A stretch of 64,000 nucleotides of DNA, taken from Candidatus Kapaibacterium sp. GTDB taxonomy: Bacteria > Bacteroidota > Ignavibacteria > Kapaibacteriales > NICIL-2. This document shows, piece after piece, positions 17,843-26,621 of this stretch; position 1 is the stretch's first letter, and each line of letters starts with the position of its first letter. Both the position numbers and the translations under genes were made by a program. Where the stretch lies: assembly GCA_026003475.1 (NCBI GenBank), contig BPHJ01000001.1, forward strand, positions 1,487,189 to 1,551,188. The letters are read 5' to 3'. Below the pieces are notes generated by a model. That model saw nothing but the letters and a program-made list of their open reading frames with translations, did not search any database and had not been told where the DNA came from.

Positions 17843-19266
17843 TGGACACACACACCGCGCGCATTCTGGCTGTTGACCTCGATGGAACGCTGCTTGGCAC
17901 AGATGTTCTCTGGGAAGCACTCACCGAACTGGTCCGACGGAAACCGTACTTGCTGCTTGTGGCACCATTTGCTGCGCTCCGGGGACGAGTCCATTTCAAG
18001 CACTGGTTAGCACGGCATGTTCAGCCAGATTTCGATTCGTTGCCAATCAATAAACCAGTCGCAGACTTTGTTCGCTCCGCAAAGCGCAATGGCCAAATGG
18101 TGGTTTTGGCAACGGCAGCCTTCGAACCCTGGGCACAGCAGATTGCCGATCGGCTCGGATGCTTCGACACCGTCATTGGTACCGACATGGTCAACCTGAG
18201 CGGCAAACGCAAGCTCGAACGTCTCCGCAGCGTCTGTGATGGGAGAGCATTCGATTACATCGGTGATCGCGGCGTGGATATTCCGCTCTGGCAAGCTGCC
18301 ACGGATGCGTTCATCGTGGGCAATGCCGCGCGTTACCAGCGACGCATTGGCAAGGCATTCAGCGGTACGTTTTCGTCACCACGTCCGACGCTCCGCGACT
18401 GGTATTCCCTACTGCGCATCGAACAGTGGAGCAAGAATCTATTGGTGTTTGCACCATTGTTGCTGGCACACAAGCTGCTCGACTCTGCAGCCTTGGGGGG
18501 AGCGGTCGCTGCTGCACTCATGCTCAGCATCGTTGCATCGGCACTCTATGTGTTCAACGACTTACTCGACGTTCCCACCGATCGCCAGCATCCAACGAAG
18601 CGCTTGCGCCCCCTTGCAAGCGGTACAATCTCTTTACCCATCGGGTGGCTCTGTGTCATGCTCGGCCTGTGCATTGGATTGGGCGGAGCATTCATCGCCT
18701 TGCCAGCTACAGCAGCAGAGCTTGTTGCCCTCTACGCAGCCGCTTCGATAGGCTATTCCCTCGCATTGAAACGTCAGCCAATCATGGATATTCTCGTGCT
18801 TGGCGGGCTCTACACCCTGCGCATCCTCATCGGTGGCAGCGCGAGCAATACAGAGGTCTCTGCATGGTTGCTGGGATTTTCTCTGGTCTTTTTTGCTTCA
18901 TTGGCATTGCTCAAGCGCCATAGCGAGGTCGTTCAGCTCCAGCACACGGCAGACATTCTCGCAAGCAGCCGTCCCTACAGTGTTCGCGATGAGCAGTTTC
19001 TCTTCACCGCAGGCATCGCAACGGCTGTGATGGCTGTGGTCATACTGATTGTGTACGTGACAAGCGATCGAGCACGCGCACTCTATGCGCATCCCGATCG
19101 GCTATGGTTCATTCTGCCGCTCTTGCTCTTTTGGATATTGCGGATGTGGCGACTGTCTCTGCATAATCGCCTCCGTGGCGATCCGCTCACGGTATCGCTT
19201 CGTGATCCGGCCAGCATCGCGACTGGAGCTGCAATCATAGCACTCGTCGAATTCATCGCGCGATAG
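17842..19266 (+). CDS. HAD phosphatase - UbiA prenyltransferase fusion, probable polyprenyl-phosphate phosphoribosyltransferase
   Basis: A 474-residue fusion. Residues 1-170 are a HAD-superfamily phosphatase: motif I AVDLDGTLLGTD (Asp12, Asp14), motif II VLATAAFEPW, motif III Lys at GKRKLERL, motif IV YIGDRGVDIPLW. Residues 185-474 are a UbiA-fold membrane domain with RIEQWSKN near its start and the prenyl-pyrophosphate metal motif NDLLDVPTDRQHPTKRLRP (239-257). This motif set matches decaprenyl-phosphate phosphoribosyltransferases (mycobacterial Rv3806c type), which transfer 5-phosphoribose from PRPP to a lipid phosphate. The next two genes resemble the DprE1/DprE2 epimerase pair, supporting that role. 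The HAD domain could remove the 5'-phosphate from the lipid-linked phosphoribose; that is inference. A GTG three bases upstream is a possible alternative start. Confidence 0.85.
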   Translation: MDTHTARILAVDLDGTLLGTDVLWEALTELVRRKPYLLLVAPFAALRGRVHFKHWLARHVQPDFDSLPINKPVADFVRSAKRNGQMVVLATAAFEPWAQQIADRLGCFDTVIGTDMVNLSGKRKLERLRSVCDGRAFDYIGDRGVDIPLWQAATDAFIVGNAARYQRRIGKAFSGTFSSPRPTLRDWYSLLRIEQWSKNLLVFAPLLLAHKLLDSAALGGAVAAALMLSIVASALYVFNDLLDVPTDRQHPTKRLRPLASGTISLPIGWLCVMLGLCIGLGGAFIALPATAAELVALYAAASIGYSLALKRQPIMDILVLGGLYTLRILIGGSASNTEVSAWLLGFSLVFFASLALLKRHSEVVQLQHTADILASSRPYSVRDEQFLFTAGIATAVMAVVILIVYVTSDRARALYAHPDRLWFILPLLLFWILRMWRLSLHNRLRGDPLTVSLRDPASIATGAAIIALVEFIAR

Positions 19267-19269
19267 GGC

Positions 19270-20565
19270 ATGACCAAGCAACGCCTCGAAAGCTGGACGG
19301 GTGTTGTATCGCCATCACCGGTTGAAACCATCACACTCCAATCAACAGAGGAGAACCCCTTCACCCATACGCACGCAAGCCTCCTGGCGCGAGGATATGG
19401 CAGTAGCTATGGTGACATCTGCTTACCAACAGGGAAAGCAGTTCTGTGCACAGGACTCAATCGCATACGCTGGTTCAATAATCAGACGGGCATCATCTGT
19501 GCCGAAGCAGGTGTGCGACTTGGCGATCTTGTTGCCGTCACCATCTCGCAGGGCTGGACCTTGCCAGTGCTTCCTGGTACAGAACAGGTCAGCATCGGTG
19601 GTGCGATTGCAAGCGATATTCACGGTAAAAGTCACCATTGGGCAGGAACGTTTGGTCGGTGGGTTCGGCGGGTGGGTCTGATTCGTTCCGATGGACGTAT
19701 TGAATGCTCGCCGACAGAAAATGCCGAACTGTTTGGTGCAACAATCGGTGGCCTTGGGCTAACGGGCATTATAACGTGGGCAGAGCTTCAACTGGTGCCG
19801 TGCGTATCACCGTGGATGGAATGCCACGATGTGCCATTTTCATCGCTCGATGAATACGTCGAACGTTCGGCGGAACTGGAGCGCTCGTTCGACTACGTCG
19901 TTGCATGGTGTGATCTGTCGCGTCGTGGTGTCATCACAGGAATCATTCATGCATCGCGGTTTTTCTCATCCCCCAGCGCAAAACCAGAACCCAAGCGCAA
20001 GGTGCCTTTGATCGAGCATATCCCTCGTTTACCGTTTCGGTTACTCTCACGCCCGATAGTATGGCTTGCATCTCGGGTGCGTCACATGGTACAGCGCCCA
20101 CAGCGTATCGCGCACTATCGCAGTGTCATGTTTCCACTCGATGGCCTGCCGTGGAATCGTCTCTTCGGGCCAGGAGGGTTCTATCAGCTTCACGCGGTGC
20201 TCCCACCAGCACAGCGCCTCGATGCGATCGCCGCACTCTGCCAGCACCTATGGCAAGCACGTGTTGCACTGCCACTGTGTGTCCTGAAAAATTTTTCTGC
20301 ACTCCGATCACCGGGACTTCTTTCCTTTCCGATGGAAGGAACCAGCATTGCTGTTGACGTGCCGAACACACCACGTGCGCGCCAGGTGTTGGAAACAATC
20401 ATCGCTGACATCGCCACAATTGGTGGTCGCATTTACCCAGCAAAGGATGTGCTTCTGAACGCTGAGCAATTTCAGCGTATGTACCCCAACTGGCGACTGC
20501 TCGAGCACTATCGCGATCGGCGGTGCTCCTCGCAATTTTGGGAGCGTGTCACACGGCAGCAGTAG
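19270..20565 (+). CDS. dprE1: DprE1-like FAD-dependent decaprenylphosphoryl-ribose 2'-oxidase
   Basis: A 431-residue VAO-type flavoprotein. The FAD-binding half has RGYGSSYGD (41-49), VLPGTEQVSIGGAIASDIHG (100-119) and ATIGGLGLTGIITW. The Mycobacterium tuberculosis DprE1 residues His132 and Lys134 align with His118 and Lys120 here, and the C-terminal YxAKD (Tyr389, Lys392) is kept. DprE1 oxidises the 2'-hydroxyl of polyprenylphosphoryl ribose to the keto intermediate, the first half of epimerisation to the arabinose donor. The Cys that benzothiazinones modify (Cys387) corresponds to Ala361 in the segment TSIAVDVP. The gene starts three bases after the HAD-UbiA stop and one base before the reductase gene, so the trio forms one operon. 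Confidence 0.88.
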   Translation: MTKQRLESWTGVVSPSPVETITLQSTEENPFTHTHASLLARGYGSSYGDICLPTGKAVLCTGLNRIRWFNNQTGIICAEAGVRLGDLVAVTISQGWTLPVLPGTEQVSIGGAIASDIHGKSHHWAGTFGRWVRRVGLIRSDGRIECSPTENAELFGATIGGLGLTGIITWAELQLVPCVSPWMECHDVPFSSLDEYVERSAELERSFDYVVAWCDLSRRGVITGIIHASRFFSSPSAKPEPKRKVPLIEHIPRLPFRLLSRPIVWLASRVRHMVQRPQRIAHYRSVMFPLDGLPWNRLFGPGGFYQLHAVLPPAQRLDAIAALCQHLWQARVALPLCVLKNFSALRSPGLLSFPMEGTSIAVDVPNTPRARQVLETIIADIATIGGRIYPAKDVLLNAEQFQRMYPNWRLLEHYRDRRCSSQFWERVTRQQ

Positions 20566-20566
20566 A

Positions 20567-21319
20567 ATGACCTTCAGCTCGATGCTCATTGTTGGTGCAA
20601 CCTCGCAGATAGCCAGCCATACCGCTTATGCGCTGGTGCCTCACTGCCGACGATTTGTTCTTGCCGCGCGGAATAGTGAGCGACTTGCGCTCCTGGCCGA
20701 CGACCTTCGCCACCGCGGCGCTGAAGCTGTGTACACTCTGCCCTACGATGCCGAGCAGGATACTGACCGTGACCTTATTGAGGAAGCATGCGCTCTCTTA
20801 GGTGAACTGCCGACGGTGGTCTTGATCGCACATGCCGTTCTCCCACGTGATGATCAAGCCTACCGGTCGAAGCAGACAACGCGGGAAGTGCTGCAGATCA
20901 ACACAAGCTCGGTTCTTGTGCTCTGCGCCACCATCGCCAGCCATTTCGAAGAACGTGGATACGGAACCGTAGCGGTCATCAGCTCTGTTGCCGCCGATCG
21001 AGCTCGACGGAGCAACTTCCTCTATGCTGCAACGAAAGCAGCGCTGGATGTCTATCTCGATGGGCTTGCCCTACGGTGGCAAGCGCAGTCACCCGCACTT
21101 CGCGTGCTCACCATCAAACCGGGATTTGTCCGCACACCAATGACGGCACATCTGGAGCGAGTACCATTTTCGGTATCTGCAGAACGGGTTGGGCGTTCGA
21201 TCGCGCGTCTGATCATCCATGGCTCAACGGGACGGCGGTACATTCCCTGGTGGTGGCGTCCGGTGATGCTCATCGCACGCTGTTTACCGCGGTGGGTGAT
21301 GCAGCGCATACGCCTATAG
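20567..21319 (+). CDS. dprE2: DprE2-like short-chain dehydrogenase, keto-ribose reductase partner
   Basis: A 250-residue short-chain dehydrogenase/reductase. The nucleotide-binding glycine motif is IVGATSQIA near the N-terminus, the catalytic Ser lies in VISSVAADRARRS, and the YxxxK pair is Tyr153/Lys157 in FLYAATKAAL. The C-terminus ends with a hydrophobic, basic segment (RRYIPWWWRPVMLIARCLP), as in DprE2-type enzymes associated with the membrane. It would reduce the 2'-keto lipid-sugar made by DprE1 to the arabinose epimer, using NAD(P)H. The ATG lies one base after the dprE1 stop (tag a atg); a frame extension to 20546 is inside dprE1 and unlikely. Assignment to DprE2 rests largely on its position beside DprE1. 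Confidence 0.83.
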   Translation: MTFSSMLIVGATSQIASHTAYALVPHCRRFVLAARNSERLALLADDLRHRGAEAVYTLPYDAEQDTDRDLIEEACALLGELPTVVLIAHAVLPRDDQAYRSKQTTREVLQINTSSVLVLCATIASHFEERGYGTVAVISSVAADRARRSNFLYAATKAALDVYLDGLALRWQAQSPALRVLTIKPGFVRTPMTAHLERVPFSVSAERVGRSIARLIIHGSTGRRYIPWWWRPVMLIARCLPRWVMQRIRL

Positions 21320-21482
21320 CAGCCTTCCAAGCGGTATCGGTGGCACGCTACCACCATTCCACACTCGATCGAACGCGGCTCATCCATAACGCTTCAAAGC
21401 AGCAGGAGTGCGTTCTCGAATGGCGCCCGACGCACAGTCGCCGGTTCAAAAAAATGGCTGGCATTGTTGGCTGCTCCAACCC

Positions 21483-24400
21483 TTATGGCGTATTGCCTAC
21501 ACCAACACTTGTTTGCTTGATGCGTTCAATCAACGCCGAGATGCGCTGCCTGATCGGCTCAATATCGGCGCGGCCGAGCGTGCGCTGTGCTACCTCGATT
21601 GGTGGGCGTGTCATCACCAGCCGGATGGTAAACTCTGCGCAGTCGGCGAATGCAGCAGCAGCAAGGACAAGGTAGGTGTCCAATTGCGTGCGGTAATACT
21701 CAAGCCATTCGGTCGCTGTACGTTGATCGCGGCGATTGGTCTTCCAATCCCAAATCTCACACCCCTTCGGTGTCAGAAGGAGCACGTCCGGCACACCAAG
21801 CAAGAAATCCTCGCCGATCGGCATGATGATTGGTTGCTCAACAAACATCTGCCCACCCATTGGTAGAAGGTGATGGGCCTCGAGATACTCCAACGTTGCA
21901 CGAACATCGCGCTCGACTCGTTGGCGCATAGCCTCCATCCCACTGCTGCGGAACTCGTTGAGTGCACGATCGAGCGCTGCTTGGATGGTTGCGGTATCGT
22001 GGCGCTGCCCGGGGAGCAGAAACTCCAGGGTGCGGTGGATAATCCTGCCTGCTAACGTGCCAACGACGTCGTCTTCCTCCTCGATTCGGGCAAGGGCACG
22101 GCGAAAGGCATCCTCCCGCGATGGCAAGCCACACCGATAGACTCGGTAGAACTCCTGCGGTGATTTCTCCAACAGCATAAGCTGCGTTGCCGATACAATC
22201 TCGCCAGCGAGAGTGCTTGCAACCGGTTCAATCAGCAATGGCCGCGGAGGAGCAGAAATCTGCCGTTCTTCAGCGCGGGTTGGCGGTAGCGTGTAGATGA
22301 TCTCGATCGAAAGTTCGACGGCATTCCCCTCGTCATCAGGATCAGAGCGAACGTAATCGCTCAGCGTTGCTGCGCGGCTACCTGCCTGCTGGTGCCACGT
22401 GATACCGAGGGCAGCACTTATTGCGCCCAAATACCCAGCCGGCTCGGCCAACTCGCCGGAGGATCGGTTCTTGGAAAGCGTGCCTGCGATAAACAGGTGG
22501 TCCTTCGCGCGAGTGAGCGCTACATAAAGCAGCCGCGTTTCTTCTGCATCCTCACGCTCGGTGGCAAGATACCGAGCTATGGTTCCGAGGGCTGTTGATT
22601 CATCATCGCCGATGGTAGCAATCGCCACTCCGAGTTGGTCGGTGATCACAACGCGCTGATGGTGTGGCCGGGTTTGTTGGTCGGCTCCCACCAGATAGAC
22701 AATCGGAAATTCGAGCCCCTTGGCGGCATGGATTGTCATGAGCGTGACAACGTTGTCGTCACTGACGACGGCTGCCTCGGATTCGGCATCAGCAACAAGT
22801 CGCAGTTGCTCAAGTTCTTCGACAAAATCGAGCAGATTGCGGAATCCACGGCGTTCGAATTGGCGGGCGGCATCGAGCAACTTCTCAACGTTTGCCTCAA
22901 TCTGCAGAGCACGGGGCGATGATTGCACGCGCGCATACCACGGGGTCCGCCGTAGCAACAAACGAATAAGTGCAGTCGGCGGCATCCGAATCGCAATCGG
23001 AAGCAGCTCGTCGAGTAAGTGCGCAGCAGCTCGAATGCGCTCGGAAGGCTCACGCGCAACGAACGCCTCCAAGCGGTCAGCAAGGGAGCCATGCCGGGGC
23101 GGGCTTGCAGCAATCAATGCAAGCTCGGAATCGCTCAATCCAATGAACGGCGAGCGTAGCACCGTTGCAAGCGCAATGTCGTCGTGACGGTTGTGGACCA
23201 CCCGCAGAAACGCCAGCACATCGAGCACCTCTTGCGTCTGATAGAAACCGCGACCACTTTCAATGCGGAAGGGAATGCCGGCAGCACGCAAGGCGCGGAC
23301 GTATGGCTCGAACGTACTACTTTTTCGGGCGAGCAAGACAATATCCCGATACTGCGGAGAACGGAAGCCACCACCGGTGCTATTCTCTACTGGCTGCTTT
23401 TCATCCCAAACACGCAGCGTTGTATCCTGCCCGGTGATCTGGGCGATATGGCTGGCAACCAGTTCCGCTTCGGTCGTTCCTTCTGGCATTCCGATGAGCA
23501 GCGCAACGTGGCTATCGGGGCAGGTGTCGCTCGGTCGCGCTGTGCAGAGTTCCTCGTACCCGACTGCATAGCCAGCTGTCTGCGATGGCATAACACTTCG
23601 CATCACAGTGTTGACAACCGCAACCAACGCTGGTGTCATCCGAAACGATGTCTGCAAGTGTACATCTGCTCCCTGCCCGGCAGCAGCGACGACGTCGCGC
23701 CGTGCCCGTTCGAACACCCGCACATCGGCACCACGGAAGCCGTAGATGCTTTGCTTTGGATCACCCACGATAAACAGCTCGGGCATATCGCCAAGCACAT
23801 CCGGTAACGGAATGAGGCGATGGAGCACATCGTACTGAATTGGGTCGGTGTCTTGGAATTCATCAACCAACACGTGCTCGATTTCCCAACGGAGACGCTC
23901 GCGCACCGACTCGACATTGAGCAGCGCTAAGGCACGACGTTGCAAGTCATCGGGAGCAAATGCTGCAAGGAGTGTTTTTTCGGCATCTATCTGTTCCAGT
24001 GCCTCCCGTGCCAAATTCAATAGCAGGCATTGTGCTTTCCAGGCACGCTGTTCCCGCTCGCTGGATGCCTCGATCACGGCAGCAATGACGCTTGCACGTC
24101 GCGTTGCCTGGCGTGATTCTGCTGCTGTTGCAACGTGCTTCCACGGTGATCGGAGCGCGCGTTGAGCAGATGCGCTCTGGAATAAAGTGAGCGCTTCTTG
24201 CAAAGCGCTTTGCCACGGTGCATCCAGCTCGCCAAGGTGCATCACAACTCCCCTGCAGCAATGCTCCACCCTTGCCAGCACCTCCTCGGTTTCCGCTGGC
24301 GGACGTTTGGCTCGCGGCGGCAAAGATGCAGTGCTTGCGCGATGCCACAATTCCCGCCAAAGCGCTAGTTGTTCGGCAACGATTGCCCGAATGACATCGC

Positions 24401-25010
24401 TCACGCAGTTCCAGAATGCATCCTCGTCGGCAGTGCTCCTGATGACGTCCAACCGCTGGGGACTGGCCAGCAGGTCTTCGAGGCTACGCTCAAGCAACCC
24501 ATAGCTGCCGAAGACGCTGATCAGTTCAGCAAGATCGCTTCGGCGATTGCCTGTGATCCACTGCTCGACGACGGCACGAATTGCATCTTGTGTCAGCGCC
24601 GCCACATCGGCCCGACTGAGTTCACCGAAGGTCGGTGGCACACCCGCTTCGATGGGAAAACGGCGAAGCAGGCCGCTGCAGTAGCTGTGAAAGGTGGAAA
24701 CCTGCGCGCTAATCAAGCGCTCCCGAAGCGTACGCAGAAGAAGAAGCTCCTCTGGCTCCACTGCTGCATCGAATAACCGATCAAGGCGCCCAGCCGTGCG
24801 ATCGAGCATTTCCGCTGCAGCTTTGCGGGTAAAGGTCATGGCGACAATGCGCCGGATATCGCATCCTTCCAGTAGCAGGCGGAGGTAGCGTTCGACCAGC
24901 ACCCGTGTTTTCCCCGATCCTGCGCTGGCACTCACAATGAGCGGTCCGGGAGTGGAGACTGCTCGCTGCTGCGCTGCGGTCAGGCTTGGTGGTGTGTAGA
25001 TGATCCCCAC
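21483..25010 (-). CDS. addA: AddA/UvrD-type ATP-dependent helicase-nuclease
   Basis: A 1175-residue superfamily 1A helicase with a C-terminal nuclease, which processes double-strand breaks for recombination. Motif I is SASAGSGKTRVLVER (27-41), motif Ia VAMTFTRKAAAEM, motif II VLVDEFQDTDPIQ, motif III GDPKQSIYGFRGAD, and motif V/VI segments are present (VVTLMTIHAAKGLEF, RLLYVALTRAK). The last 150 residues hold a PD-(D/E)xK nuclease: LLGVPDVLLL and CEIWDWKTNRR followed by Gln and Tyr in YYRTQLDTYLVL. That is the AddA/RecB arrangement. No addB or recC partner is adjacent in this window. The gene starts 12 bases after rpoN and is probably co-transcribed with it. Confidence 0.9.
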   Translation of the reverse strand: MGIIYTPPSLTAAQQRAVSTPGPLIVSASAGSGKTRVLVERYLRLLLEGCDIRRIVAMTFTRKAAAEMLDRTAGRLDRLFDAAVEPEELLLLRTLRERLISAQVSTFHSYCSGLLRRFPIEAGVPPTFGELSRADVAALTQDAIRAVVEQWITGNRRSDLAELISVFGSYGLLERSLEDLLASPQRLDVIRSTADEDAFWNCVSDVIRAIVAEQLALWRELWHRASTASLPPRAKRPPAETEEVLARVEHCCRGVVMHLGELDAPWQSALQEALTLFQSASAQRALRSPWKHVATAAESRQATRRASVIAAVIEASSEREQRAWKAQCLLLNLAREALEQIDAEKTLLAAFAPDDLQRRALALLNVESVRERLRWEIEHVLVDEFQDTDPIQYDVLHRLIPLPDVLGDMPELFIVGDPKQSIYGFRGADVRVFERARRDVVAAAGQGADVHLQTSFRMTPALVAVVNTVMRSVMPSQTAGYAVGYEELCTARPSDTCPDSHVALLIGMPEGTTEAELVASHIAQITGQDTTLRVWDEKQPVENSTGGGFRSPQYRDIVLLARKSSTFEPYVRALRAAGIPFRIESGRGFYQTQEVLDVLAFLRVVHNRHDDIALATVLRSPFIGLSDSELALIAASPPRHGSLADRLEAFVAREPSERIRAAAHLLDELLPIAIRMPPTALIRLLLRRTPWYARVQSSPRALQIEANVEKLLDAARQFERRGFRNLLDFVEELEQLRLVADAESEAAVVSDDNVVTLMTIHAAKGLEFPIVYLVGADQQTRPHHQRVVITDQLGVAIATIGDDESTALGTIARYLATEREDAEETRLLYVALTRAKDHLFIAGTLSKNRSSGELAEPAGYLGAISAALGITWHQQAGSRAATLSDYVRSDPDDEGNAVELSIEIIYTLPPTRAEERQISAPPRPLLIEPVASTLAGEIVSATQLMLLEKSPQEFYRVYRCGLPSREDAFRRALARIEEEDDVVGTLAGRIIHRTLEFLLPGQRHDTATIQAALDRALNEFRSSGMEAMRQRVERDVRATLEYLEAHHLLPMGGQMFVEQPIIMPIGEDFLLGVPDVLLLTPKGCEIWDWKTNRRDQRTATEWLEYYRTQLDTYLVLAAAAFADCAEFTIRLVMTRPPIEVAQRTLGRADIEPIRQRISALIERIKQTSVGVGNTP

Positions 25011-25022
25011 GGGCTCTCTGCC

Positions 25023-26621
25023 TTAGAGTTGCCGACGAAGCCGCGCAACAGGGATTTTGAGCTGCTCCCGGTATTTGGCAACGGTACGACGCGCAACGTT
25101 GTACCCACGTTTTTTGAGCTCCTTGCTGAGCTTGTCGTCGCTCAAGGGACTGTGCTTGGGTTCTTGCGCAATCAACTGGCGGATTGTTTCCTTGATGATG
25201 CGGGTAGAAACTTCCTCACCATCGTCGGTTATGAGCGATTCGCTGAAAAAGTACCGCAGCTCGAAGATGCCGTAGTCGGTCTGCACGTACTTGCCATTGA
25301 CGACGCGGCAAACGGTCGAAATATCCAGTCCTGATTCATCGGCGACGTCTTTGTAGATGAGCGGTCGTAAGCCCGAGGGTCCTTCCTCAAAAAAGCGCCG
25401 CTGCAAGTGAGCAATGGCAGTCATCACTTTGAGCATGGTTGCTTTCCGCTGCTGGAGCGCAACCAACAAGAACTTTGCATCTTCACGCTTGCGGTGGAGC
25501 CACTGGCGCGCTTCTCGGTTGAGCGCCTTCTGCACTTGATGCCGAAGTTGCTGGTATGCTTGGCTGAGCCGCAGTCGCGGAAGAGAGCTTTCGTTGAGGC
25601 TGATCATCAATTCACCGGTCTCCTCATCCCGCTCGACGATGAAGTCTGGGATAATCGTCAGCGCTACGTCGCCGAGGGCGGTACTGCTATTGCCGGGCTT
25701 GGGATTGAGACGGCGAATCACCTCGAGAGCATCGCGCAACTGTTCCTCGGTGGTGCCAAGCTTGGCGGCAATATCGCTGTAGTGTTTGCGGGCCAGATCG
25801 TCGAAGGCTTCTTTGAGAACGCGAAGTGCCAACTGCTCCTGCTTGTTCCGGTCGGCTTTCGCACGAAGCTGGGCAATCAAGCATTCCTGCAGGGAGCGAC
25901 TGCCACATCCCGGAGGATCGAGTTCCTGAATCAAACGCAACACACGCTCAGCTTGCTGCAGCGACAGCAAGGACAAATCATCGTTGCTCTGACCCTGCTG
26001 TGCCCGTTCGTACATCCGTTCGGCGATACGATCGTTTGCTTCATCGAGCACTTCTTTGAGCGGCTGCCGCAGGTACCCATCCCCATCCAGGCTGCCGATG
26101 ATCTGTTCGGCAAGGATCTGTTCCGATTCAGTTAGGTCGAGATAGTGTACTTGTTCGAGCAACTCATCTTCGAGCGTCGGGACATCGCGGATGCGCTGGA
26201 AAAATGGTTCGCTCTCGTCGTCATCGCCGCTGCTGGCCGTTGCATACGAATCGGATTCTTTCCACAGCTCCGTAAAGTAATCGAACGTATCGTTGTTTTC
26301 AGGGTCATAGCCAAGCTCATCACCGGGCACGGACTCGCCTGTATCGGTCTGGCTGCGTTGTTGCTCGCTGAATTCTGGCAATGGACGGTCGCTTGCGATG
26401 CTGGCAATTTCAACGGCTTCGTCGGCGGGAGCAAGCACCTCTTCGCTCAGCGGAAACTCCTCCTCTCGAACCTCTTCGAGCATGGGATTTTCTTCCATTT
26501 CCTGCTTGATGTATTGCTCCAATTGCAGCGTTGGAAGCTGGAGCAGCTTCAGGTACTGGATTTGCTGCGGCGTCAGCGTTTGCTGTAACTTCGGCGCCAG
26601 TTCGATTTTTAGCTTTGGCAT
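25023..26621 (-). CDS. rpoN: RNA polymerase sigma-54 factor
   Basis: A 532-residue sigma-54. Region I is the Gln/Leu-rich head LAPKLQQTLTPQQIQYLKLL, followed by an acidic region II. The core-binding and DNA-binding parts end in the RpoN box ARRTVAKYREQLKIP, which recognises the -24 element. It directs enhancer-dependent transcription with AAA+ activators; none is in this window. An in-frame extension to 26675 lacks similarity. The start MPKLKIELAPK at 26621 fits the family and overlaps the upstream DUF3109 gene by 13 bases. Order on the strand: DUF3109 gene, rpoN, addA. Confidence 0.96.
   Translation of the reverse strand: MPKLKIELAPKLQQTLTPQQIQYLKLLQLPTLQLEQYIKQEMEENPMLEEVREEEFPLSEEVLAPADEAVEIASIASDRPLPEFSEQQRSQTDTGESVPGDELGYDPENNDTFDYFTELWKESDSYATASSGDDDESEPFFQRIRDVPTLEDELLEQVHYLDLTESEQILAEQIIGSLDGDGYLRQPLKEVLDEANDRIAERMYERAQQGQSNDDLSLLSLQQAERVLRLIQELDPPGCGSRSLQECLIAQLRAKADRNKQEQLALRVLKEAFDDLARKHYSDIAAKLGTTEEQLRDALEVIRRLNPKPGNSSTALGDVALTIIPDFIVERDEETGELMISLNESSLPRLRLSQAYQQLRHQVQKALNREARQWLHRKREDAKFLLVALQQRKATMLKVMTAIAHLQRRFFEEGPSGLRPLIYKDVADESGLDISTVCRVVNGKYVQTDYGIFELRYFFSESLITDDGEEVSTRIIKETIRQLIAQEPKHSPLSDDKLSKELKKRGYNVARRTVAKYREQLKIPVARLRRQL

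Noticed and set aside
21320-21482. Possible tRNA or small gene between dprE2 and addA
   Set aside because: I looked for a T-loop and acceptor pairing and found only a weak 5-bp stem around 21340-21355; no complete cloverleaf and no convincing frame.
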